From Haliclona indistincta (Eukaryota; Porifera; Demospongiae; Haplosclerida; Chalinidae): a stretch of DNA of 64,000 bases. This document shows positions 35,274 through 52,363 of this stretch, one piece after another. The stretch spans positions 2,013,254-2,077,253 of the forward strand of contig OZ024792.1 of assembly GCA_964017065.1 (NCBI GenBank), read 5' to 3'. A program made the position numbers and the translations under genes. Positions within the stretch are counted from its first letter, which is position 1. The number at the start of each line of letters is the position of its first letter. Under the pieces are notes generated by a model, which was given only the letters and a program-made list of their open reading frames with translations, had not been told where the DNA came from and searched no databases.

Positions 35274-35761
35274 GGGACTACACGGCGAACTATAGAAACG
35301 GCTTGATTTGCGTGCTGTTTTTTCTGGCTAACCATCTAGTACTTCACAGCGACTTTACCAACTGCTGGGCGGTCCTAGGGTGGAGCTAGAGGGCCGAGGG
35401 CGGAGCGGGTGAACTTTGCCTACCTCTGGCGCCACAAATGACCTTGCTGCGTTCTTAGCTGACCTCTGTAGCTCAATTCTTGTGCAAACCACGAAACTAA
35501 TTAAATATTCGCGGCCTTGTGACTGACAGACTAAACACTTTACGCAAAAACGCATGCGTACGTTTGCTCACCACGTTCACAAATCCATTTTGGTGGGCGT
35601 GGCTTGTCCGCTCATTGAATAAAATTTTTGCTTTTTCTACAGTGTTTGCTCCGCCCACAAGCAGATTTGTGAGTTTCTTTGATGATAACTGTCTTTGACC
35701 ACGCTTTGTTTGCCCGAAGAAACTGAAATTTTCGTCATTCTGATGTTCGACGTGTAGTCCC
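35274..35761. mobile_element. TTAA-flanked 488-bp element
   Basis: TTAA at 35,270 and 35,762. Ends GGGACTACACG and, inverted, exactly the same, extending to 17 bases with one mismatch. The duplicate at about 350-380 lacks the element. No transposase inside. Confidence 0.9.
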
Positions 35762-35851
35762 TTAAATGGTATGTAATAGACTACTATTCATTGTCTAGAG
35801 TGCTATTTTTAGCTAACTATTGAGCATTAATTGTAATGAGAGTATTATAGT

Positions 35852-40946
<5,095 letters not shown>

Positions 40947-41178
40947 AGGGACACTTATACTCGATATTCTAAACCCTAAACCCCCACTAACCTGTTGCAA
41001 ACGAGGGAGATGATGGCGGGAAATCCATGCTTAGCTAGCTCGCTGAGCTCACCCACGCGTACGCGTTGCACATGCACAAGACCAACTCTTGACAAGACGC
41101 TTTGAAACGCGCGCGACCTACACTACACGCGCGCGCACGTGCGAGGGAAACTATAGAACCTCCGAGCCGGTTGATCAG
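40947..41178. promoter_or_regulatory. Divergent promoter between the WD40 gene and HDAC copy 1
   Basis: The two start codons are 232 bases apart on opposite strands. The interval is rich in CG and contains GGCGGGAAA at 41,015-41,023, an E2F-like site, and ACGCGTACGCGT-like and GCGCGCGC stretches. Promoter function is inferred from position. Confidence 0.5.
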
Positions 41179-44100
41179 ATGGACCCTTTATCTGACAAAC
41201 TAGCCGGTCTGACTGTAGTAGAGAAGGAAAAGGAGGAACCTGAAAATACTATTTCAAAGTTGAGGTAATCTTGAAACGCAGAACTTTATAGGTTACTCAA
41301 CTAGAGCTGTCCCTACCTGACCATTTTCCAACTTCACATGCTCCACTAGAACTGGTGTAGTTTACGATGAGCGGATGCAGGCCCACAAGGAGCGATCTGG
41401 GTGTCATCCTGAGTGCCCCGAGAGGATTGGTAGTATCTGGAAAGCTCTGAACGAAGCAGACATCGTCTCCAACTGCCTGAGAGTGCCAGCAAGAGATGCT
41501 ACCATGGAAGAGATAGTCCTAGTGCACAGGTTGGGAGGCAGAACATGTACTATAGACTTAATAACTCTGTCATGTGGTTATACATAAGTTAATACCTTAC
41601 AAGAACAGTCAGATTAGATGAATATATGAGCCCTCACTAGTTTTTTTCAGACTTTGCGCCTGTTCCTACTAGTCATCTATATATAGTCGGCATGTCTCTA
41701 ACAAACGCCAAGTACGAATAAATAAAGAGTACAATGCTCTTTGTGTATGGTGGCGCAATGGCATATCGTGTTGTGTAGTTGCATGATTTAGCTGTGTCGA
41801 AGCTCCCGGGTTCCAGTAGTGGAGTTTTTTATTTTTAGGAGAAATTTCTGTCAAAAGCCTCATTAAAAACAATATGCCCAGGCGCTTAAATAGAGCAAGC
41901 TTCTCCATTGTGGTCTGGAAGTGTAGCTATTGAAGGGTGAATGGGTACTAACCAGGTAGGTACCAGCAGTGTTGTTTCACGCTGTTTGATAGTAGCAAAG
42001 TCAGGTTTATAGTGGTCAACTGTGTGTGCTTGGTCTGGTTAGAAGGTGGTTGGAACATAAACTGAGCAGTATTGTTTTTGTACAGTGTTGAGTATTATCA
42101 TGAGGTAGCTGGTACTGCTAAAATGTCCGAAGAGGAACTGTTGAAGTTTGCTCAAGCACGCTTTGTCTCTGTAGACTACATGAACAAGGTCAGATCAGTG
42201 CAGTATGAATACATCAGTGCAGTATACATAATATGAATTTGTCACTAGGAAACTTTTGCCTGTGCTTTACTGTCAGCTGGTTCAGTATGTGAGGTGACCA
42301 GTCAGGTCCTCACTGGTAAGGTGAGTGTACTTGTGTCATGCATGATATGATGAAGATCTTGTGTTGTTTAGGTGGAGAATGCTATTGCTGTTGTCAGGTT
42401 TGAACACTTGTGTGCTTGTATATTCTAGTATATTCTTGTATACTCTAGGCCGCCTGGTCACCATGCTGAGTATGATGAAGCAATAGGATATTGCTTCTTC
42501 AACAATGTTGCCTTAGCAGCAAAGATGGCTGTGGAGAAGTTCTGTTTGGAGCGGTAAGAAAGCATACTGTATCTACATACTCATCACTATATCTGCGCTA
42601 GGGTACTCATTGTGGATTGGGATGTCCATCACGGCAATGGTATACAACACATGTTCTATGATGACAAGAGGTTACAGCTCCAGAGCCAGCTTACTGACCC
42701 ATTCTCTCATTCTATAGAGTACTCTATGTTAGCTTGCATCGTTATGATAATTGTAACTTTTTCCCGGGATCACCAGACGCTAACTACGATAAGATTGGAA
42801 ATGGTGATGGTTCGGGATACAATGTTAATGTGGCTTGGAGCAATGTGAGTACACTATGCAGGTATTTTTCTCTCTGCATTATTCTTCTCTCTACAGGTTG
42901 CTATGGGTGATGGTGACTATTTGTCAGCATTCCATCAGGTCATACTACCAGTAGCAAGGGAATACAACCCTCAGCTTGTTATAGTCACCTGTGGATTTGA
43001 TTCTGGCAGAGACGATCCAATTGCAAGTTCAACTCTCTCCCTCTCTTTCATCTTGCTTTATCTTTTCACTATGCTGCAGGGTCGCTACAAGGTGACTCCT
43101 GAGGGCTATGCTCACATGACAAGCATGCTCAGAGGAATCGCTAATGGAAAGATGGTGGTTGCTTTAGAGGTGTGTAACTTAGTGTGATGGCATGAATAAT
43201 ATGTATTAATGCTTCCAGGGTGGATATAATCTGACCACTATCTCTGAGTCAATGTGCTCCGTTGCTAGGGTTCTGCTTGGTGAGGCCCCTCCCATGCTGG
43301 ATGAACCATGTGTGGCCTCGAATAGGTACCTAATCATTTTGACAAACAGATGAAACTTCCTTTCTTCGTAAGTGCCCAGAGAACTATCATTAATCTAGCA
43401 CAGGCACTAGCACCTTACTGGAAGAGCCTTCACCAATTGGCAATGTGTGATGGTAAGTACCGTACCTGGTTGTGAACGATTTTGAACAAGAAAATAATTA
43501 TTATTAAAAAGATTTCAAAAGTGGCTGCTTTGGCTGACTATAGCTATAGTTCAGCTAGTTGCTATTGATTGACACCTGACGTGCATTAAGCTTGTGACAA
43601 AATATTGTACAGCCACTGATGTAGGGATCTATGGTCTGTTAGTCAATCGTGTTACCATTCCATGCTTGTTCCTTGTTAGTTTACATTGTGAACCAGTGGT
43701 AGATTTCACAACCCTACATCCTTTTGAGAAATCTTTTTATTTTCTTATATCAGTTGTGGACCACTATGTGTTCTCTGTGATCCTTACAGCATGGCGATAC
43801 TCAAGCTAGTGCTTGGTCACATGCGCTGTAGCGCTAACCACAGCTTGGTCACGTGTGTATTGCGCAATCACAATAATGGCGTCTAACACTTAGCTGACAA
43901 TGGATCACAATCGAGAAATCGCGGAATTGATATCACCGTTTTGCTAAAAACAAAGTTCAAAAGGCACCTGCCAGGAGAATTTTATGACTGTTCGCGAGTG
44001 TTTTGGTCTCGGCACTGCTCGCGTAAAGGCGCTAGGCGAGTGGAAGAAAGAAAGAAGACGACGAAACTCGATTTTCACCGTTTCCAGGTTCATCACTTTA

Positions 44101-44881
44101 GTACAGTAACAATTTCGAGCAATCTCCTTGCTACTGTAAGATGGGGCAACACCAGAGAGCAGATCTCAGTGTCTTTGGACGTATAAAATTCCTCACCAGG
44201 CGAAATATCAGCGTTTGAACGCTAATACATTGTATGTAGCCGCCATCTTATATTTCCGTTCAACCCTACATAGGGAGGCACTACCGTGCCTCCCTAATAA
44301 TTGTAATTTAACTGTATTGGTGTTACTGTGTATGGTGTTATGATTATTGCACTCCAGTTAAGAGTCTACCGGAACCAGAAGATGAAGGCCAGGTACCTGT
44401 ACCGACCTCCCCATTCTGAAGCTCATTCATTTTCTATCCAGATGTTTGCTAAGTATCCTCAGGCGTGGTGCCCACACTTAGTAGAGATGAACACTCTGCC
44501 TGATCAAGGACTGGATACATCAATTGTGTGTGAAGCTTGTGGTGTGGACCATGACAACTGGGTCTGCCTGACCTGCTTTCGTGTGAGTGGGAAGGCAGCA
44601 AACCAGCTGTTAAGTGATTTCCCTCTCTTCTTCAGGTATATTGTGGACGCAATGTTAACCAGCACATGTTGCGTCACAATGAAGAGACAGGTCACAAGAT
44701 GGTGCTGTCATTTGCTAACCTCTCATCATGGTGCTATGCTTGTGACTTGTGTATCCACAACAAGGTCTGAAATACTCTGTACTGTTTCTGAGATTCCTGT
44801 ATTGTCCCACAGGCACTAATACCTTACATTGATAGTGCTCACAGACACAAGTTCGGGAAACCCTCACCTTATGCTAAATGA
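41179..44881 (+). CDS. HDAC6-like lysine deacetylase with ZnF-UBP, copy 1
   Basis: Sixteen exons: 41179-41264, 41350-41529, 42086-42188, 42249-42320, 42372-42397, 42449-42553, 42602-42670, 42718-42844, 42897-43022, 43080-43169, 43219-43325, 43373-43452, 44358-44392, 44442-44582, 44636-44764 and 44813-44881. They total 1545 nt, 514 aa, in phase throughout. One class IIb deacetylase domain carries RPPGHHAE (catalytic histidines), DWDVHHGNG and GFDSGRDDP (zinc ligands) and EGGYNLT (catalytic Tyr). The C-terminal ZnF-UBP has all cysteine/histidine pairs (WCPHL, CEAC, WVCLTC, QHMLRH, WCYAC). Vertebrate HDAC6 has two catalytic domains; this has one. The ubiquitin-tail site reads CGRN where HDAC6 has CGRY. 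The intron after exon 9 starts with GC. A repeat insertion lies in intron 12. Confidence 0.92.
41690..41925 (+). repeat. Possible tRNA-derived SINE in HDAC intron 2
   Basis: TGGCGCAATGG at about 41,751 resembles a pol III A box and GGGTTCCAGTAG at about 41,808 a B box, about 57 bases apart. I cannot fold a full cloverleaf. The same sequence lies at 46,320-46,550 because of the gene duplication. Weakly supported. Confidence 0.3.
43500..44305 (-). repeat. Interspersed repeat inserted in HDAC copy 1 intron 12
   Basis: A deleted, reversed copy of the 1.26-kb family (compare 19,071-20,340). It starts with the AAAAAGATTTC foldback part and ends GGGAGGCACTACCGTGCCTCCC. HDAC copy 2 intron 12 lacks it (48,109-48,212). 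Confidence 0.85.
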
Positions 44882-45345
44882 AGCCGGGACTGAAAATATT
44901 TATTTTTTATCGGCACATAATGTAGGCCCGGGCATTGGTTGTATCTTTCCTTTATTTTTCGCTCTTTAATTTTGTTTTGCTCGTTATTAATGTTGTTCAA
45001 ATGAGCATTGTACGCAGTCTTCTTATGATGTGGTTTGTGTGAATATTTTAAAGTTTAAAGAAAACAGGTCCTTGTGTGAGGTCCATCCACTTTAGTGTGT
45101 AACTTAATCATCTGCATCGGTTTCTAAACTACTATGCTGTTGTGGACACACTTTGCCTACACATTTCTGAGTGAGACTGCAGCCTTGTAATTTGGCTGAA
45201 ATTGCCAGAATAGTGAAGTATAATGCTAATACAAAGCATGTCGATACACTATCGAGGTTCAATGCGGGATCATGAATTTTTAACTTCTGAACTACACGCG
45301 CGGGGTTAAGCCCACGAGCGAGCTAAGTAAGCTAATGGGCGTTGC
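44882..45345. other. 3' flank of HDAC copy 1, no gene
   Basis: Repeated at 48,734-49,207 after HDAC copy 2. It ends GTTGCCCTCAGTCAC, the junction of the duplication. Confidence 0.6.
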
Positions 45346-45740
45346 CCTCAGTCACATTCATAAGCTCCACAAGATACTGCAGACCAATACTCCACAAGAA
45401 CGTTCATAAGCTCCACAAGATGCTGCAGACCAATCTGGTCTTGCAGCTTGCCTGATTCATCGAGTCGCTGAGAAGCTCGGGATGGTGGTAGACTAGGAGT
45501 GCCATATTTTGATGAAACTGGTTCTTAGGATGGAGTGAATTTTACCCCTCTTCTGATGCTACCGCCACTATCTCTTCCACTTCTTTCTTCGGAAGAGTTG
45601 TCTGAATGAACGTTCATAGCGACACTTATACTAGATATTCTAAACCCTAAACCCCCACTAACCTGTTGCAAACGAGGGAGATGATGGCGGGTAATCCATG
45701 CTTAGCTAGCTCGCTGAGCTCACCCACGCGTACGCGTTGC
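45346..45740 (-). pseudogene. Duplicated 5' fragment of the WD40 gene
   Basis: It matches 40,700-41,050. On the minus strand the FTPSKEP stretch of the true exon 1 reads FTPS then a TAA stop, and part of the Ser/Arg leader is deleted. Only the first exon was carried along by the tandem duplication, so it cannot encode the WD40 protein. Confidence 0.75.
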
Positions 45741-45840
45741 ACATGCACAAGACGCTTTGAAACGCGCGCGACCTACACGCGCGCGCACGTGCGAGGGAAA
45801 CTATAATAGAACAGGAGATAGTCCCGCGCCGGTTGATCAG

Positions 45841-48733
45841 ATGGACCCTTTATCTGACAAACTAGCCGGTCTGACTGTAGTAGAGAAGGAAAAGGAGGAA
45901 CCTGAAAATGCTATTTCAAAGTTTAGGTAACGCAGAACTTTATAGGTTACTCAACTAGAGCTGTCCCTACCAAACCATTTTCCAACTTCACTTGCTCCAC
46001 TAGAACTGGTGTAGTTTACGATGAGCGGATGCAGGCCCACAAGGAGCGATCTGGCTATCATCCCGAGTGCCCCGAGAGGATTGGTAGTATCTGGAAAGCT
46101 CTGAACGAAGCAGACATCGTCTCCAACTGCCTGAGAGTGCCAGCAAGAGATGCTACCATGGAAGAGATAGTTCAGCTACACAGGTTGGGAGGCAGAACAT
46201 GTACTTAATAACTCTGTAATGTGGTTTATACATAAGTTGATACCTTACAAGAACAGTTCGATTAGATGAACATGAGCACTCACAAGTTGTTTCAGACTTT
46301 GTGCCTGTTCCTACTAGTCATCTATAGACGGCAGGTCTCTAACAAACGCCAAGTACGAAAAATAAACAGCTCTTCGTGTAAGGTGGTGCAATGGCGTATT
46401 GTGTTGTGTAGTCGCATGATTTAGCTGTGTCGAAGCTCCCGGGTTCCAGTAGTGGAGGTTTTTATTTTTAGGAGAAATTTCTGTCAAAAGCCTCATTAAA
46501 AACAGTATGCCCGGGCGCTTAAATAGAGCAAGCTTCTCCATTGTGGTCTGGAAGTGTAGCTATTGAAGGGTGAATGGGTACTGACCAGTTAGGTACCAGC
46601 AGTGTTGTTTCACGCTGTTTGATAGTACCAAAGTTAGGTTTTTACAACTGTGTGTGCTTGGTCTGGTTAGAAGGTGGTTGGAACTTAAACTGAGCAGTAT
46701 TGTTTTTGAACAGTGTTGAGTATTATCATGAGGTTGCTGGTACTGCTAAAATGTCCGAAGAGGAACTGTTGAAGTTTGCTCTCACACGCTTTGTCTCTGT
46801 CTACATGAACAAGGTCAGATCAGTGCAGTATGACTTATTCACATAATACGAATTTGTCACTAGGAAACTTTTGCCTGTGCTTTACTGTCAGCTGGCTCAG
46901 TATGTGAGGTGACCAGTCAGGTCCTCACTGGTAAGGTGAGTAGTGTACTTAGTGTCATGCACGATATTTATTATGAAACAATATTGTGTTGTTTAGGTGG
47001 AGAATGCTATTGCTGTTGTCAGGTTCGAACACTTGTGTGCTTATATATTCTAGTATATTCTTGTATGCTCTAGGCCGCCTGGTCATCATGCTGAGTATGA
47101 TGAAGCAATAGGATTTTGTTTCTTCAACAATGTTGCCTTAGCAGCAAAGATGGCTGTGGAGAAGTTCGGTTTGGAGCGGTAAGAAAGCATACTGTATCTA
47201 CATACTCATCACTATATCTGTGCTAGGGTACTCATTGTGGATTGGGATGTCCATCACGGCAATGGTACACAACACATGTTCTATGATGACAAGAGGTTAT
47301 AGCTCCAGAGCCAGCTTACTGACCCATTCTCTCATTCTATAGAGTGCTCTATGTTAGCTTGCATCGTTATGATAATTGTAACTTTTTCCCGGGATCACCA
47401 GACGCTAACTACGATAAGATTGGAAATGGTGATGGTTCGGGATACAATGTTAATGTGGCTTGGAGCAATGTGAGTACATTATGCATGTGTTTATGCATTA
47501 TAATTATTTGTATTCTTCTCTCTACAGGTTGCTATGGGTGATGGCGACTATTTGTCAGCATTCCATCAGGTCATTCTACCAATCGCTAGAGAATACAATC
47601 CTCAGCTTGTCCTAGTCTCCTGTGGATTTGATTCTGGCAGAGATGATCCTATTGCAAGTTCAACTCTCTCCCTCTCTCCCTCTCTCCCTCTCTCCCTCTC
47701 TTGCTTTATCTTTTCACTATCCTTATATGCTGCAGGGTCGCTACAAGGTGACTCCTGAGGGCTTTGCTCACATGACAAGCATGCTCAGAGGAATCGCTAA
47801 TGGAAAGATGGTGGTTGCTTTGGAGGTGAGTAAATTAGTGTGATGGCATGAATAATATGTATTAATGCTTCCAGGGTGGATATAATCTGACCACTATCTC
47901 TGAGTCAATGTGCTCCGTTGCTAGGGTTCTGCTTGGTGAGGCCCCTCCCATGCTGGATGAACCATGTGTGGCCTCTAATAGGTACCTAATCATTTTGACA
48001 AACAGATGAAACTTCCTTTCTTCGTAAGTGCCCAGAGAACTATCATTAATCTAGCACAGGCACTAGCACCTTACTGGAAGAGCCTTCACCAACTGGCAAT
48101 GTGTGATGGTAAGTATTGTACAGTAGGAGCTGCATAAATTTGGTTGTGAATGTTTTTGAAGTTCAACTGTATTGGTGTTACTGTGTATGGTGTTATAATT
48201 ATTGCATTCCAGTTAAGAGTCTACCGGAACCAGAAGATGAAGGCCAGGTACCTGTACCGACCTCCCCATTCTGAAGCTCATTCATTTTCTATCCAGATGT
48301 TTGCAAAGTATCCTCGGGCGTGGTGTCCACACTTAGTGGAGATGAACGCTCTGCCTGATCAAGGGCTGGATACATCAATTGTGTGCGAAGCTTGTGGTGT
48401 GGACCATGACAACTGGGTCTGCCTGACCTGCTTTCATGTGAGTGGGAAGGCAGCAAAGCAGCTGTTAAGTGATTTCCCTCTCTCCAGGTATATTGTGGAC
48501 GCAATGTTAACCAGCACATGTTGCGTCACAATGAAGAGACAGGTCACAAGATGGTGCTGTCATTTGCTAACCTCTCATCATGGTGCTATGCTTGTGACTT
48601 GTGTATCCACAACAAGGTCTGAAATACACTGTACTATTCCTGAGATTCCTGTATTGTCCCACAGGCACTAATACCTTACATTGATAGTGCTCACAGACAC
48701 AAGTTCGGGAAACCCTCACCTTATGCTAACTGA
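45841..48733 (+). CDS. HDAC6-like lysine deacetylase with ZnF-UBP, copy 2
   Basis: Exons: 45841-45926, 46004-46183, 46714-46813, 46864-46935, 46997-47022, 47074-47178, 47227-47295, 47343-47469, 47528-47653, 47736-47825, 47875-47981, 48029-48108, 48213-48247, 48297-48437, 48488-48616 and 48665-48733. The total is 1542 nt, 513 aa. It is nearly identical to copy 1, including introns, so it is a recent duplicate. Deacetylase motifs [24 protein letters not shown] and EGGYNL are intact, as are the zinc ligands of the ZnF-UBP. It keeps the GC donor after exon 9 and the CGRN variant. One codon is lost in exon 3. Its promoter region is a copy of the WD40/HDAC divergent promoter. Predicted zinc-dependent deacetylase of cytoplasmic proteins with a ubiquitin-binding tail. 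Confidence 0.92.
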
Positions 48734-49291
48734 AGCCGGGACTGAAAACATTTTTGTCAGCACATAAGTAGGCCCGGGTATCTTTCCTTTATTTTTCACT
48801 CTTTAATTTTGTTTTACTCGTTCTTTGTTCAAATGAGCAATGTACACAGTCTTCCTATAATGTGGTTTATGTGAAGATTTAAAGTTTAAAGAAAACAGGT
48901 CCATCCACTTTAGTGTGTAACTTATCATCTGCATCGGTTTCTACACCACTAATAATGCTGTATTGTGGACATACTTTCCCTACACATTGCTGAGTGGACC
49001 AATGAGCTACATGCTACTGTGTGCTGCAGCTGCATAAGGTAAGTGTACGAAGATTGCAGACTGCAGCCTTGTAATCTGGCTGAGATTGCCAGAATAGCGA
49101 AGTATAATAGGTTCAATGCGGGATCATGAATTTTTAACTTCTGAACTACACGCGCGGGGTTAAGCCCACGAGCGAGCTAAGTAAGCTAATGGGCGTTGCC
49201 CTCAGTCACCTGGCACTCTTGGCATTATAGATGTTCACCTCTCCTCGGCTGCTGAAGTACACAGTCGTTATCTAGACGTTCACGCAGAGAG

Positions 49292-51131
49292 ATGGAACCG
49301 TTGTCTGACAAACTAGCTGCTCTGACTGTAGAAGAGAAAAATGACGAACCAGTTTCAAAGTTTAGGTGAAACCATGGTGAAACGTTTCTCAATTTTTTAT
49401 TCAGCTCGTTTATTTTCCCACTACTAGAACTGGTGTGGTCTACGATGAGCGGATGCAAGCCCACAAGGAACGAGCCGGCTATCATCCTGAGTGCCCTGAG
49501 AGGATTGGTCGTATCTGGAGAGCTCTGAACGAAGCAGACATCGTCTCCAACTGCCTGAGAGTGCCAGCAAGAGATGCCACTGTGGAAGAGATAGTCCTGG
49601 TGCACAGGTTGGGCTTGAAAACATGAGTTCTATTGTTAGATTAAGCTTTGTGAGCTTTGTCTTGACTTGAGAATAGTACAGTTGAGCCTAGATGCTTTCC
49701 GCGTGGAGGCGTGAAGGAATGTTTGCGCCGCTAGCAATATGAAAAAGTGACGCGTATTTGCGTGTCATGACGAGGCATCTGCCGACTGGGGTCAATTATT
49801 TGCATATCATGACGAGGTACCCACCCACTGGGTGTCAATTAACGCCTTGTGGACACCTTAATTGACCCCCAAAGGGTGGATACCTTGTCATGACACGCAA
49901 ATACGCGCCATTTTTTCATATTGCTAGCGGCGCGAACATTCCTTCGCGCCTCCACGCGGCAAGCATCTATAGTTTTTTGTTGTTGTAGAGAATGAGTAGC
50001 TCTTAAGTTATGTATTAGACGTAAGGTTGCATAGAGGCATTGGAGGGCATGGGTAAGCTGTTTGCTCTTGATATAGCGATGAGCATTACCGTGAGGTAGC
50101 TGGCACTGCCAGCATGCCTGAAGAGGAACTGGTAATGTTTGCTCTCACACGCTACAACTCGATCTACATGAACAAGGTAAGGTCACTACAGAGCTGTGTG
50201 CATTCTAGTGATTTGACTCTAGGAATCGTTCGCCTGTGCTTTACTGTCTGCTGGCTCAGTATGTGAGGTGACCAGTCAGGTCCTCACTGGTAAGGTGAGT
50301 AGTCTACTTGTGTCATGCATGATATGATGAACATCTTGTGTTGTTTAGGTGGAGAATGCTATTGCTGTTGTCAGGTTCGAATACGGTTCATGCACTGCCT
50401 ATTGCTTGCATTGAGTGTTATGCACTTTCATTTTCAGTATTGTAATTATACTCTTGTATACTCTAGGCCGCCTGGTCACCATGCTGAGTGCAATGCAGCT
50501 ATGGGATTTTGTTTTTTCAATAATGTCGCCATGGCAGCAAAGATGGCCGTGGAGAAACATGGTTTGAAGAGGTAAGTGTTACCATCTCTCACTCGTTCAC
50601 ACACTGCCTCTATCCATGCACACACGTATTTTGCACTTGTTCATAACTATAATTTATATCTGCGCTAGAGTGCTCATTGTGGATTGGGATGTCCATCACG
50701 GCAATGGTACACAACACATGTTCTATGATGACAAGAGGTTATAGCTAGGTGCCCCTATAGACAGCTAACTAATTCAACCTCTCATTCTACAGGGTGGTCT
50801 ACGTTAGCTTGCATCGTTATGACAACTGTAGCTTCTTTCCGGGATCACCAGACGCTGACTATGACAGAATTGGAAATGGTGATGGCCTGGGTTATAATGT
50901 CAATGTGGCTTGGAATGATGTGAGTACAGCGTGTTGTGTGAAATAGCTAGCTTGCAAGCATGTGTCAGCACTCTCTCTCTGCCTTTACAGGTCGCTATGG
51001 GTGATGGCGACTATTTGTCAGCATTCCATCAGGTCATTCTACCAATCGCTAGAGAATACAATCCTCAGCTTGTCCTAGTCTCCTGTGGATTTGATTCTGG
51101 CAGAGGAGACCCACTAGTAAGTTCAGCCTTT

Positions 51132-51186
<55 letters not shown>

Positions 51187-52277
51187 CTCTCTCACTCTCA
51201 CTGCTGCGCTGCAGGGTCGCTACAAGGTCACTCCTGAGGGCTATGCTCACATGACAAGCATGCTCAGAGGAATTGCTAATGGAAAGATGGTGGTTGCTTT
51301 GGAGGTGAGCAACGTAACAATGTTTGTCTCATAAATATGTTTATGCTTCCAGGGTGGATATAATCTGACCACTATCTCTGAGTCAATGTGCTCCGTTGCT
51401 AGGGTTCTGCTTGGTGAGGCCCCTCCCATGCTAGACGAACCCTGCATACCCTCAAATAGGTACTGACTTAAAAAAAAACAACAGCTGTATAAATATTTCC
51501 TCGTGTATAGTGCTCAGACAAGCATTAATAAATTAGGACAGGTACTGGCACCATACTGGAAATCTTTGCGTCAATGGGCAGTATGTGATGGTACGTACAC
51601 TTGCGTAGGGTATAATTATTGTCAAATATATTTTTCTATATCTCAGCACCAGCTAAAAGAGCAAATCAAGGACTTGAACCAGGACTGGAATCTGAGGACG
51701 TTATGTCTGGACAGGTACCTGTACCAACCCTTAAATAGAAGCTCATTCATTTTCAATCAGATGTTTGCAGTGTACCCTTTGTCGTGGTGTCAGCATTTGG
51801 AGGAGATCAGTCCTCTGCCTGATAAAGGACTAGACACATCGGTCGTGTGCGAAGTTTGTAGTGTGGACCGTGAGAACTGGGTCTGCCTGACCTGCTTTCA
51901 TGTGAGTAAAAAGAGAGGAAAGAGAGCTTGAGTGTTGGGATAGCAATTTTTTGCTCAAACAGCACAAGAGTAATTGAACGTTTCTCTCTCTTCTTCAGGT
52001 GTATTGTGGACGGTATGTTAACCAGCACATGTTGCGTCATAGTAAAGTGAGAGGTCACAAGATGGTGCTGTCTTTTGCTGACCTCTCGGTGTGGTGCTTT
52101 GCCTGTGACTCATACGTCCACAACAAGGTCAGAAACAAAATAAGTTCAACATACTGTGATAATGCTGGTACCATCCTCCCACAGGTGGTATTACCTCACA
52201 TCGACAGTGCTCATAGGCACAAGTTTGGGGAACCCTCACCATACGCTCCTCAAGCAGCTGAGGAAGATAAACCATAA
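49292..52277 (+). CDS. HDAC6-like lysine deacetylase with ZnF-UBP, copy 3
   Basis: Exons: 49292-49365, 49428-49607, 50077-50176, 50223-50294, 50349-50374, 50467-50571, 50669-50737, 50793-50919, 50991-51116, 51215-51304, 51353-51459, 51511-51590, 51647-51714, 51761-51901, 51999-52127 and 52185-52277. The total is 1587 nt, 528 aa. It has the same exon plan as copies 1 and 2 but is clearly diverged. Catalytic motifs [24 protein letters not shown] and EGGYNL are present. The ZnF-UBP keeps CGRYVNQHM and a Tyr in DSYVHNK, closer to HDAC6 than copies 1 and 2. The donor after exon 9 is a normal GT. Exon 13 is 33 bases longer and the C-terminus ends with an acidic tail. AATAAA lies at 52,351. Confidence 0.93.
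49691..49967. mobile_element. TA-flanked foldback MITE in HDAC copy 3 intron 2
   Basis: Ends GATGCTTTCCGCGTGGAGGC and, inverted, GATGCTTGCCGCGTGGAGGC. Inner arms GCTAGCAATATGAAAAA and complement. TA on both sides. Not present in copies 1 and 2. Confidence 0.85.
51138..51184. repeat. (CT)n microsatellite
   Basis: A run of CT in intron 9 of HDAC copy 3, within the polypyrimidine stretch before the acceptor. Copies 1 and 2 have shorter CTCTCC runs here. Confidence 0.9.
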
Positions 52278-52363
52278 TTCAATTTGTGTGAACTTTGCTT
52301 ATATTTGTATCCCGAGTGTTTATTGCAACAATTTTTTTATGTTCTGTTGAAATAAAAAAAACA

